Of a DNA stretch of 64,000 nucleotides, positions 12,501 to 23,090 are shown piece by piece; the first letter of the stretch is position 1, and the number at the start of each line of letters is the position of its first letter. Position numbers and translations under genes: made by a program. The stretch covers positions 100,001 to 164,000 of the forward strand of contig CANJKZ010000174.1 of the NCBI GenBank assembly GCA_947471745.1. Reading direction: 5' to 3'. The stretch is from Closterium sp. Naga37s-1 (Eukaryota; Streptophyta; Zygnematophyceae; Desmidiales; Closteriaceae). The notes beneath the pieces were generated by a model. The model did no database searches. It saw only the letters and a list, made by a program, of their open reading frames with translations, and was not told where the DNA came from.

Positions 12501-15500
12501 ACCCCCCATCCTGTCCCAAACCCCCATCCTGTCCAACCCCCATCCTGTCCCAACCCCCATCCTGTCCCAACCCCCATCCTGTCCCAACCCCCATCCTGTC
12601 CCAACCCCCATCCTGTCCCAACCCCCATCCTGTCCCAACCCCCATCCTGTCCCAACCCCCTCCTGTCCAACCCCCATCCTGTCCCAACCCCCATCCTGTC
12701 CCAACCCCCATCCTGTCCCAACCCCCATCCTGTCCCAACCCCCATCCTGTCCCAACCCCCATCCTGTCCCAACCCCCATCCTGTCCCAACCCCCATCCTG
12801 TTCCCAACCCCCATCCTGTCCCAACCCCCATCCTGTCCCAACCCCCATCCTGTCCCAACCCCCATCCTGTCCCAACCCCCATCCTGTCCCAACCCCCATC
12901 CTGTCCCAACCCCCATCCTGTCCCAACCCCCATCCTGTCCCAACCCCCATCCTGTCCCAACCCCCATCCTGTCCCAACCCCCATCCTGTCCCAACCCCCA
13001 TCCTGTCCCAACCCCCATCCTGTCCCAACCCCCATCCTGTCCCAACCCCATCCTGTCCCAACCCCCATCCTGTCCCAACCCCCATCCTGTCCCAACCCCC
13101 ATCCTGTCCCAACCCCCATCCTGTCCCAACCCCCATCCTGTCCCAACCCCCATCCTGTCCCAACCCCCATCCTGTCCCAACCCCCATCCTGTCCCAACCC
13201 CCATCCTGTCCCAACCCCCATCCTGTCCCAACCCCCATCCTGTCCCAACCCCCATCCTGTCCCAACCCCCATCCTGTCCCAACCCCCATCCTGTCCCAAC
13301 CCCCATCCTGTCCAACCCCCATCCTGTCCCAACCCCATCCTGTCCCAACCCCCATCCTGTCCCAACCCCCATCCTGTCCCAACCCCTCCTGTCCAACCCA
13401 TCCTGTCCCAACCCCCATCCTGTCCAACCCCCCATCCTGTCCCAACCCCCATCCTGTCCCAACCCCCATCCTGTCCCAACCCCCATCCTGTCCCAACCCC
13501 CATCCTGTCCCAACCCCCATCCTGTCCCAACCCCCATCCTGTCCCAACCCCCATCCTGTTCCCAACCCCCATCCTGTCCCAACCCCCATCCTGTCCCAAC
13601 CCCATCCTGTCCCAACCCCCATCCTGTCCCAACCCCCATCCTGTCCCAACCCCCATCCTGTCCCAACCCCCATCCTGTCCCAACCCCCATCCTGTCCCAA
13701 CCCCCATCCTGTCCCAACCCCCATCCTGTCCCAACCCCCATCCTGTCCCAACCCCCATCCTGTCCCAACCCCCATCCTGTCCCAACCCCCATCCTGTCCC
13801 AACCCCCATCCTGTCCCAACCCCCCATCCTGTCCCAACCCCCATCCTGTCCCAACCCCCATCCTGTCCCAACCCCCATCCTGTCCCAACCCCCATCCTGT
13901 CCCAACCCCCATCCTGTCCAACCCCCATCCTGTCCCAACCCCCATCCTGTCCCAACCCCCATCCTGTCCCAACCCCCATCCTGTCCCCAACCCCCATCCT
14001 GTCCCAACCCCCATCCTGTCCCAACCCCCATCCTGTCCCAACCCCCATCCTGTCCCAACCCCCATCCTGTCCCAACCCCCATCCTGTCCCAACCCCCATC
14101 CTGTCCCAACCCCATCCTGTCCCAACCCCCATCCTGTCCCAACCCCCATCCTGTCCCAACCCCCATCCTGTCCCAACCCCCATCCTGTCCCAACCCCCAT
14201 CCTGTCCCAACCCCCATCCACTGTCCCAACCCCATCCTGTCCAACCCCCATCCTGTCCCAACCCCCATCCTGTCCCAACCCCATCCCTGTCCCAACCCCC
14301 ATCCTGTCCCAACCCCATCCTGTCCCAAACCCCCATCCTGTCCCAACCCCATCCTGTCCCAACCCCCATCCTGTCCCAACCCCCATCCTGTCCCAACCCC
14401 CATCCTGTCCCAACCCCCATCCTGTCCCAACCCCCATCCTGTCCAACCCCATCCTGTCCCAACCCATCTGTCCCAACCCCCATCCTGTCCCCAACCACCA
14501 TCCTGTCCAACCCCCATCCTGTCCCAACCCCATCCTGTCACAACCCATCCGTTCCCAACCCCCATCCTGTCCCAACCCCATCCTGTCCCAACCCCCATCC
14601 TGTCCCAACCCCCATCCTGTCCCAACCCCATCCTGTCCCAACCCCCATTCCTGTCCCAACCCCCATCCTGTCCCCAACCCCATCCTGTCCCAACCCCCAT
14701 CCTGTCCCAACCCCCATCCTGTCCCAACCCCCATCCTGTCCCACCCCCATCCTGTCCCAACCCCCATCCTGTCCCAACCCCCATCCTGTCCCAACCCCCA
14801 TCCTGTCCCAACCCCCATCCTGTCCCAACCCCCATCCTGTCCCAACCCCCATCCTGTCCCAACCCCCCATCCTGTCCCAACCCCCATCCTGTCCCAACCC
14901 CCATCCTGTCCCAACCCCCATCCTGTCCCAACCCCCATCCTGTCCCAACCCCCATCCTGTCCCCAACCCCCATCCTGTCCCAACCCCCATCCTGTCCCAA
15001 CCCCCATCCTGTCCCAACCCCCATCCTGTCCCCAACCCCCATCCTGTCCCAACCCCCATCCTGTCCCAACCCCCATCCTGTCCCAACCCCCATCCTGTCC
15101 CAACCCCCATCCTGTCCCAACCCCCATCCTGTCCCAACCCCCATCCTGTCCCAACCCCCATCCTGTCCCAACCCCCATCCTGTCCCAACCCCCATCCTGT
15201 CCCAACCCCCATCCTGTCCCAACCCCCATCCTGTCCCAACCCCCATCCTGTCCCAACCCCCATCCTGTCCCAACCCCCATCCTGTCCCAACCCCCATCCT
15301 GTCCCAACCCCCATCCTGTCCCAACCCCCATCCTGTCCCAACCCCCATCCTGTCCCAACCCCATCCTGTCCCAACCCCCATCCTGTCCCAACCCCCATCC
15401 TGTCCCAACCCCCATCCTGTCCCAACCCCCATCCTGTCCCAACCCCCATCCTGTCCCAACCCCCATCCTGTCCCAACCCCCATCCTGTCCCAACCCCCAT

Positions 15501-18500
15501 CCTGTCCCAACCCCCATCCTGTCCCAACCCCCATCCTGTCCCAACCCCCATCCTGTCCCAACCCCCATCCTGTCCCAACCCCCATCCTGTCCCAACCCCC
15601 ATCCTGTCCCAACCCCCATCCTGTCCCAACCCCCATCCTGTCCCAACCCCCATCCTGTCCCAACCCCCATCCTGTCCCAACCCCCATCCTGTCCCAACCC
15701 CCATCCTGTCCCAACCCCCATCCTGTCCCAACCCCCATCCTGTCCCAACCCCCATCCTGTCCCAACCCCCATCCTGTCCCAACCCCATCCTGTCCCAACC
15801 CCCATCCTATCATGTCCCAACCCCCATCCTGTCCCAACCCCCATCCTGTCCCAACCCCCATCCTGTCCCTAACCCCCCTCCTGTCCCAACCCCCCATCCT
15901 GTCCCAACCCCCATCCTTGTCCCACCCCCCATCCTGTCCCAACCCCCATCCTGTCCCAACCCCCATCCTGTCCCAACCCCCATCCTGTCCCCAACCCCCA
16001 TCCTGTCCCAACCCCCATCCTGTCCCAACCCCCATCCTGTCCCAACCCCCATCCTGTCCCAACCCCCATCCGTCCAACCCCCATCCTGTCCCAACCCCCA
16101 TCCTGTCCCAAACCCCCATCCTGTCCAACCCCTCTGTCCCAACCCCCATCCTGTCCCAACCCCCATCCTGTCCCAACCCCATCCTGTCCCAACCCCCATC
16201 CTGTCCCAACCCCCATCCGCAACCCCCATCCTGTCCCAACCCCCATCCTGTCCCAACCCCCATCCTGTCCCAACCCCCATCCTGTCCCAACCCCCATCCT
16301 GTCCCAACCCCCATCCTGTCCCAACCCCCATCCTGTCCCAACCCCCATCCTGTCCCAACCCCCATCCTGTCCCAACCCCCATCCTGTCCCAACCCCCATC
16401 CTGTCCCAACCCCCATCCTGTCCCAACCCCCATCCTGTCCCAACCCCCATCCTGTCCCAACCCCCATCCTGTCCCAACCCCCATCCTGTCCCAACCCCCA
16501 TCCTGTCCCAACCCCCATCCTGTCCCAACCCCCATCCTGTCCCAACCCCCATCCTGTCCCAACCCCCATCCTGTCCCAACCCCCATCCTGTCCCAACCCC
16601 CATCCTGTCCCAACCCCCATCCTGTCCCAACCCCCATCCTGTCCCAACCCCCATCCTGTCCCAACCCCCATCCTGTCCCAACCCCCATCCTGTCCCAACC
16701 CCCATCCTGTCCCAACCCCCATCCTGTCCCAACCCCCATCCTGTCCCAACCCCCATCCTGTCCCAACCCCCATCCTGTCCCAACCCCCATCCTGTCCCAA
16801 CCCCCATCCTGTCCCAACCCCCATCCTGTCCCAACCCCCATCCTGTCCCAACCCCCATCCTGTCCCAACCCCCATCCTGTCCCAAACCCCCATCCTGTCC
16901 CAACCCCCCATCCTGTCCAACCCCCATCCTGTCCCAACCCCCATCCTGTCCCAACCCCCATCCTGTCCCAACCCCCATCCTGTCCCAACCCCCATCCTGT
17001 CCCAACCCCCATCCTGTCCCAACCCCCATCCTGTCCCAACCCCCATCCTGTCCCAACCCCCATCCTGTCCCAACCCCCATCCTGTCCCAACCCCCATCCT
17101 GTCCCAACCCCCATCCTGTCCCAACCCCCATCCTGTCCCAACCCCATCCAACCCCCATCCTGTCCCAACCCCCATCCTGTCCCAACCCCCATCCTGTCCC
17201 ACCCCCATCCGTCCCAACCCCCATCCTGTCCCAACCCCCATCCTGGTCCCAACCCCCATCCTGTCCCAACCCCATCCTGTCCCACCCCCATCCTGTCCCA
17301 ACCCCCATCCTGTCCCAACCCCCATCCTGTCCCAACCCCCATCCTGTCCCAACCCCCATCCTGTCCCAACCCCCATCCTGTCCCAACCCCCATCCTGTCC
17401 CAACCCCCATCCTGTCCCAACCCCCATCCTGTCCCAACCCCCATCCTGTCCCAAACCCCCATCCTGTCCCAACCCCCATCCTGTCACCAAACCCCATCCT
17501 GTCCCAACCCCCATCCTGTCCCAACCCCCATCCTGTCCCAACCCCCATCCTGTCCCAACCCCCATCCTGTCCCAACCCCCATCCTGTCCCAACCCCCATC
17601 CTGTCCCAACCCCCCATCCTGTCCCTAACCCCATCCTGTCCCAACCCCCATCCTGTCCCAACCCCCATCCTGTCCCAACCCCCATCCTGTCCCAACCCCC
17701 ATCCTGTCCCAACCCCCATCCTGTCCCAACCCCCATCCTGTCCCAACCCCCATCCTGTCCCAACCCCCATCCTGTCCCAACCCCCATCCTGTCCCAACCC
17801 CCATCCTGTCCCAACCCCCATCCTGTCCCAACCCCCATCCTGTCCCAACCCCCATCCTGTCCCAACCCCCATCCTGTCCCAACCCCCATCCTGTCCCAAC
17901 CCCCATCCTGTCCCAACCCCCATCCTGTCCCAACCCCCATCCTGTCCCAACCCCCATCCTGTCCCAACCCCCATCCTGTCCCAACCCCCATCCTGTCCCA
18001 ACCCCCATCCTGTCCCAACCCCCATCCTGTCCCAACCCCCATCCTGTCCCAACCCCCATCCTGTCCCAACCCCCATCCTGTCCCAACCCCCATCCTGTCC
18101 CAACCCCCATCCTGTCCCAACCCCCATCCTGTCCCAACCCCCATCCTGTCCCAACCCCCATCCTGTCCCAACCCCCATCCTGTCCCAACCCCCATCCTGT
18201 CCCAACCCCCATCCTGTCCCAACCCCCATCCTGTCCCAACCCCCATCCTGTCCCAACCCCCATCCTGTCCCAACCCCCATCCTGTCCCAACCCCCATCCT
18301 GTCCCAACCCCCATCCTGTCCCAACCCCCCATCCTGTCCCAACCCCCATCCTGTCCCAACCCCCATCCTGTCCCAACCCCCATCCTGTCCCAACCCCCAT
18401 CCTGTCCCAACCCCCATCCTGTCCCAACCCCCATCCTGTCCAACCCCCATCCTGTCCCAACCCCCATCCTGTCCCAACCCCCATCCTGTCCCAACCCCCA

Positions 18501-19245
18501 TCCTGTCCCAACCCCCATCCTGTCCCAACCCCCATCCTGTCCCAACCCCCATCCTGTCCCAACCCCCATCCTGTCCCAACCCCCATCCTGTCCCAACCCC
18601 CATCCTGTCCCAACCCCCATCCTGTCCCAACCCCCATCCTGTCCCAACCCCCATCCTGTCCCAACCCCCATCCTGTCCCAACCCCCATCCTGTCCCAACC
18701 CCCATCCTGTCCCAACCCCCCATCCTGTCCCAACCCCCATCCTGTCCCAACCCCCATCCTGTCCCAACCCCCATCCTGTCCCAACCCCCATCCTGTCCCC
18801 ATTCTCAAAACTTTCCCAATGCCCATCTCCATCCCCACTCCCATTCCCATCCCCTAACGTCCCCTTCACCCCCCACAGCCGGTGAAATATCTAGACTGTC
18901 TGCACTGGTGCCAGCCGGGCGTGCCGGACATCTGGGTCGACCTCTTCCACGAGATGCTGCTGGCCGAGCCACTCTTCTCCGGCACCTCCAACCCCACCGC
19001 CGCCTCCTCCAAGCCTACCTCCAAGCCTAAACCGAAACCCAAGCCTAAGCCGACGCCCAAGAAGCCCAAGCCGGCCCCATCGCCCTCCAAGCCGAAGGCA
19101 TCCCCATCGCCGTCCAAGCCTAAGCCGTCCCCGTCGCCGTCGCCTGCCAAGTCGCCGCCACCGCCGCCGCCGCCGGCCTCCCCGCCCCCCTACGTGCCAC
19201 TAGACCCCACCAAGCCCAACCGCTTCAAGCGCAAGCCGGGCACGT

Positions 19246-19247
<2 letters not shown>
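3578..19247 (+). CDS. Trichome-birefringence-like (TBL/PC-esterase) polysaccharide O-acetyltransferase, seven exons
   Basis: Exons 3578-3739, 3907-4010, 4335-4425, 4693-4855, 5091-5319, 5803-6124 and 18879-19247 join in one frame (479 residues). The ATG at 3578 opens a hydrophobic stretch (about residues 12-30), a likely Golgi anchor. The TBL N-terminal motif CDLFDGKWV ends exon 1; RFNSKSFLNMIKGK leads to the catalytic GDS (AVIGDSLTAANF) in exon 3. RPEAHCGIYSKKN closes exon 6, and the DxxH motif with its WC-PG-PD context (DCLHWCQPGVPDIW) opens exon 7. TBL enzymes acetylate wall polysaccharides in the Golgi; the substrate here is unknown. After DxxH an unusual tail of about 90 residues is rich in Lys-Pro then Ser-Pro and poly-Pro. 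The last intron (6125-18878) is swollen by a minisatellite. An ATG is preferred to the upstream TTG in the same frame. Confidence 0.88.
5283..5645 (+). repeat. Tandem duplication of the exon 5 end with its 5' splice site (four copies)
   Basis: The last bases of exon 5 and its donor (CCTACATGGCGCACGCGTGA region) recur three times inside the intron, at about 5385-5425, 5487-5530 and 5595-5640, spaced roughly 102-108 bp and separated by G-rich filler. Each copy keeps GCACGC|GTGAGTG, so four competing donors exist. Use of any downstream copy would keep the in-frame TGA at 5321-5323. Confidence 0.85.
6313..6400 (+). pseudogene. Decayed duplicate of the TBL final exon (DxxH exon)
   Basis: Sequence 6311-6400 aligns with the start of the true last exon (18877-18965), including the CACAG acceptor and the DCLHWC coding block. 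It differs by substitutions (PG to SR) and a one-base loss after the PD codons that shifts the frame. Pyrimidine-rich sequence just upstream also resembles that before 18878. The two copies flank the minisatellite as direct repeats, so the exon was probably duplicated first and the array grew between them. Confidence 0.85.
6425..18799 (+). repeat. Giant 17-bp minisatellite (about 12.4 kb, about 728 units) in the last TBL intron
   Basis: The unit ATCCTGTCCCAACCCCC repeats almost without break. Most variants are one-base gains or losses in the C run; a few units are truncated or substituted. Variants cluster at about 7.9-9.0, 11.9-12.7, 13.3-13.45, 14.2-14.7, 15.8-16.25 and 17.15-17.3 kb, while other stretches are long runs of identical units. 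The unit has no stop codon in any of the six frames, which creates spurious open frames thousands of codons long on both strands. The sense strand is G-poor and almost free of AG; the antisense strand is G-rich. Confidence 0.97.

Positions 19248-19288
<41 letters not shown>
19248..19288 (+). repeat. Poly(G) run of 41 directly after the TBL stop codon
   Basis: The TGA at 19245-19247 is followed at once by 41 consecutive G residues. It lies in the predicted 3' UTR. Its exact length could be a sequencing or assembly approximation. Confidence 0.9.
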
Positions 19289-19289
<1 letters not shown>

Positions 19290-20123
19290 TGGGGGAGGAA
19301 GACCATGGGATGGGTGCGCTTGCACCCACAGCTTACGGGAAGCTTGAGAATAAGCTCGAGGGGTGCCTGAGGTGTGCCCTCTTACTGTGGGTGACGGATG
19401 AACCGTTTGTTGACCATGGACCATGGTGGACAGCCAAGGAAACTGGTCTTGAGAGCTCCAGCTGGAGACACAGGGTGTGGATAAGGATTTTCAAAGAACC
19501 CGCCTAATTCGTCATGTGAGCATCCCGCTTTCAGCCTGCTGGACATGCCTTTTCGTGGAACAGTGCCCCTTCCACAAACAGACAAATACCGTACTGATGC
19601 GCACTGACCATCCCCTAGGAAGACTCAGAAGTATTGGCATGAACGGTACACCGTCGGTACGTAGAATATAGAATAGAAGATATAGGTCTCGTGCAGACCC
19701 TCAGACTGGTAGGTTGTCTGCAAAATCAGATTGCAAATCTACCCTACTCTGAAAATCAGACAAAAACCCAATTCTGTATCCTCATTTTTCCTTATCTTTA
19801 ATGACCCAATGAACAAACAAATACTGAAAATCAGACAAATTAGACTAAAGGCTGAAATGTGAGAACATGGTCTCATGTCTTGTTATGCTGATGGATTATT
19901 AGAACTTAGCCAGCCCTAAAATCATTGTAAATTGTATTTTATTATGTCGGACTCGCCCAGCTCTCCTTCTCGCGTACGCTGTCAGGGGGTATTGAAAGCA
20001 TCGCCCAACGATTTCGCCTCTCCCATTCATGTGCACACGTTGGCCTTGCGTCTCCACCGTGCTCCCCCCGCAGTCTCCACGCCGCCCCTGCGCCTCTCGT
20101 TCTAGTCTCTCCTGCGCGGAGTC
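19289..20123. other. TBL 3' UTR and intergenic spacer
   Basis: No gene is visible. Sequence 19660-19960 is AT-rich compared with its neighbours, with repeated AATCAGACAAA-like words, and turns GC-rich before the next ATG. TTGTAAATTG at about 19925 could be a polyadenylation region, but this is weak. Confidence 0.45.
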
Positions 20124-22760
20124 ATGCTTCCGCCCTTTTCATCGTCCTCCCCGCGCGCGCTGAATGGGGAGCTCCTGCGCTGCGCCAACAGCTGCGGGGT
20201 GTCCCTACTCGCCGCGCGACCCACTTCGCGCATGCCTGCGCGTGCCGGCCCGGTTTCCGCTGCAGGTCTGGTGTCCAGCCGCGTGCGCGCAACGGTTGGA
20301 GAGGGCAGTGAAAGGGGGGGGCGTTCGGAAGGGCGGAAACTGACGAGCGCGGATGGGCGCAGGGCGGAAGGCTTCGACGCGGAGGAGCGCCGCAGGGAGG
20401 AGGGCAGGTGGGGGTCCAGAACAAAGCCGCAGCGGCAGGGGGAATGGCGGAGAACGGAGGAGGGGGGAAAGGCGGGAAGTAAGGGCTCGCGACAGCGCTT
20501 TGTTGGGTACGCTGATGACGTGGCAGCCGAGGATAGGCTGCGGCAGGAGGCAGGCGGCGCCGTTGATTGGCTGACGCGACCTTCCAATGGCGATGCGGGA
20601 GGGCATTCGGCGCGCAGCGGGGAGTGGGAAACGGGGAAGGGACGAGGGGACGGGCCGGCGGATTGGGAGAGCGGATGGGATGGGGACGGCGAGGAGCAGG
20701 GCGCTCGGGGGGAACGCGGAGGCTGGGGAGAGGAGAGCGGCGGAGCAGGAATGGGGAGGGCGCGGGGCGTGCAGGGGTGGATGGGGGACGGTAACGTGGA
20801 GCGTGTGAGACGTGTCGGGGCAGACGGACGCCCAAGGGTTGAAGGGTGGGAGGCAGGGTGGAGAACGGTGGAGTACGGTGAAAGGTGGCGTGGGGGCGAT
20901 GAAGATGGGCGGGGGAGCACGGATGGGAGAATGGGTACTGGGATGGTTAGTGGGGACATGAGCACGAGATCACAACAGCAGCAGCAGCACCGGCAGCAGC
21001 AGCAGCTGCGGGCATCAAAGCAGCTGCCACAACCATCCCCTCCACAGCAGCAGCTGCAGCTGCAACCCCTCTCCTCCCCCTCCTCCCCTCTCGCAACCAT
21101 CCCCTCACCCTCTCCCCTTGCCCCTGTCCCTCACCGCGAGCCTTCCCCCTCCCCCGCCTCCTCCCAGCGTCCCCTCCCCTCAGTGCTCCCCCTGCCCCCC
21201 TCGGCGCTGGACTCCCTCCTCCCCTTCGCTGGCTCCGGTTCCCAGGTGCGATGCCGTGCCATGCTGAGGCATGCAACTGGCACTCTCAAGCATGCAACTG
21301 GCACTCTCAAGCATGCAACTGGCACTCTCAAGCATGCAACTGGCACTCTCAAGCATGCAACTGGCACTCTCAAGCACTCTTGCACCCAACCCTCCCATCC
21401 CACGGCAGACCCACCCATGGCTTGCTTTGCCCTTCCTCACACTCGCTCCCGCACGCACTCCCTCCGTCGCTCCCTCCATCACTCCCATTTCTCACTCACT
21501 CCCTCCTTCACACCCTCACTCACTCCCCCAGGTGGTAGCCTTCATGGGCTCGCCCCTAGACTGGCTGCAGCGCTTTGTGCTCTCCATGGGCGGGGCCGTG
21601 CTTTTTTACAACGTGAACGTCTTCGCCACCATCGCTGCCGCCATGTACTTCCTCTGGTGGCCTCTCTGGCGTGCTGCTGCCTGCAACTCCTCCCTCCGGA
21701 TTCGATACAAATATGCAGGTGAGTGGGATTCGGTACAAGCATGTGACTGAGTCGGGGAAGCGATATAGCATGCTGAAAGGCATGGGGCAGAGCGCTTGCA
21801 CAGAGCAGTTGTGTGTGGGGTGCCATCCCTCTCCCGCTCGTCCCTCTGCGCACACATTACTCTCCTCCCTCCACTCATCTCCTCCCGCTCCCACTCATGC
21901 ATATCCTTGTTTCCGATCTTTTCCTCCCTTTCCCGTCGTTTCCAAGCATGGCTAGCCGAGGCGCGGCTGCTTGACACAAAGTGCTCGTAAGCATGCTCAG
22001 GGAGCAGAGACGGTTGCTACCCACACCGTCCTCACATCCCACCTCCCCCATGTGACACCTCCCCACATGCCACCTCCCCCGCATGCCACCTCCCCGTCAG
22101 GCGTGTGGCAGGCGCGCCTGCTGGACGTGCAGGTGGAGCAGCGGGGACCGCTGGCCAGGTGGCGGCTGCTGATTGGCGATGACAGTGGCACGTGCATAGA
22201 GGCAAGTGGGAGTGACGTCAGCAGCACCTGCTGTGTGATATACAGCTGCCAGGAATCCCAGTTGTTGAGCTCCTCCATGCTTCCATGCCTCATATCCTCA
22301 CTCCCACATTCACCCACACACATGGATTCCAGCCCCTTCTGCCCTCCCCCTTGTCGTCCCCCTTCCTCCGCTCTTCTTAACCTCCCCTCAACCGGTGCAA
22401 CCCTTCCAATGCACACTGGTGCACTCCATATGGCCGTGTGTGCCCATACACTGATGCCCATGCCCCTCATCTTCCCTCTCCCTCCTGCTGCTGCCAATCC
22501 TTCCCCTGTGACCCTATACCCCCTTCATGTGTCCCCCTTGTGCCCCTCCCATTTGCCCCTGGACGCAGATGCTAGTGCCCATCCCCTCACCGCCTCCACC
22601 CCTGCGCCCCAGCGACCGCGTGGTGCTGCTGGTGCTCTCAGACAGCCCCTCGCTGCGGCGCTTCCGTGCCGTGAGGGAGGTGTGGGTGCCGCGCCTCAAG
22701 TGCTGGCTGGCGGAGGAGGGGGAAGAACGTGTGGAGCGGCGTGTGCTGGAGGGCCTCTGA
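20124..22760 (+). CDS. Predicted one-pass membrane protein, possibly plastid-targeted, four exons, function unknown
   Basis: Exons 20124-21245, 21532-21718, 22101-22201 and 22569-22760 join in frame (533 residues). The N-terminus is rich in Ser, Ala and Arg with few acids (about residues 1-60), like a chloroplast transit peptide. Then come about 200 residues of charged Gly/Glu/Arg low complexity and a Gln/Pro/Ser-rich segment with a CAG tract. The conserved-looking core is in exons 2-4: a membrane segment (LSMGGAVLFYNVNVFATIAA, then YFLWWPLW), VWQARLLDVQVEQ, and DRVVLLVLSDSPSLRRF with VWVPRLKCW. This is faintly reminiscent of uncharacterised plant plastid membrane proteins, from memory only. 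The third intron needs a GC donor (GAG|GCAAGT at 22202) to keep frame. The last exon is partly triplicated downstream, so the real C-terminus may differ. Confidence 0.55.
21269..21373 (+). repeat. 21-bp intronic tandem repeat, five copies
   Basis: Five perfect copies of GCATGCAACTGGCACTCTCAA begin 23 bases inside the first intron (21246-21531) of the membrane-protein gene. Confidence 0.95.
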
Positions 22761-23090
22761 GACGCACACGTGGAGTGTGAGGTGCTGGAGGGCTTTTTTT
22801 AACGTCTCAGGTGCCGTGGGGGAGACTCATAGGTGCCACGCCTCACGTGCTGGCTAGTGGAGAATGGGTTGGGGGCGTGTGGAGCGGCAGTTGCTGGAGG
22901 GCCTGTGAGGCGCGCACATGGAGTGGGAGGTGCTGCTGGGGGCTTGTGATTGAGACGTGCCAATGGTCGCCGTCAGGGAGGCGTGGGTGCCGCGCCTCAA
23001 GTGCTGGCTGGCGGAGGAGGGGGAGGAACGCCTCGAGCAGCGCGTGCTGGAGGCTTTCGGAGACGTCTCAGGCACTGTGAGGGAGGCACA
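22670..23090 (+). repeat. Triplicated 3' end of the membrane-protein gene's last exon
   Basis: Three direct copies, starting near 22670, 22810 and 22970, each carry the segment encoding VWVPRLKCWLAEEGEER. Copy 1 ends LEGL then TGA. Copy 2 is degenerate, with substitutions and no intact frame. Copy 3 is well preserved and reads through VLEAFGDVSGTVREAHDCC. Copy 3 could be the ancestral exon end and copy 1 a truncated duplicate, or the reverse. Confidence 0.75.

Noticed and set aside
6425-18799. CRISPR array
   Set aside because: Pure head-to-tail 17-mers with no spacers and no cas genes, in a eukaryotic intron.
6425-18799. Internal telomeric repeat
   Set aside because: The unit ATCCTGTCCCAACCCCC is not a CCCTAAA-type repeat, and only a few CCCTAACCC variants occur, as point changes.
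6123-18850. Open frames of 900-3,200 codons on both strands (Pro/Ser/Cys-His-Asn or Gly/Asp/Trp-Met repeats)
   Set aside because: They exist only because the 17-bp unit has no stop in any frame. Six overlapping frames cannot all be genes, and the region is the last intron of the TBL gene by exon phase and motif continuity.
20102-21100. Minus-strand 332-codon Pro/Ser/Arg-rich frame
   Set aside because: It is the antisense of the GC-rich first exon of the + strand membrane-protein gene, with no motif.
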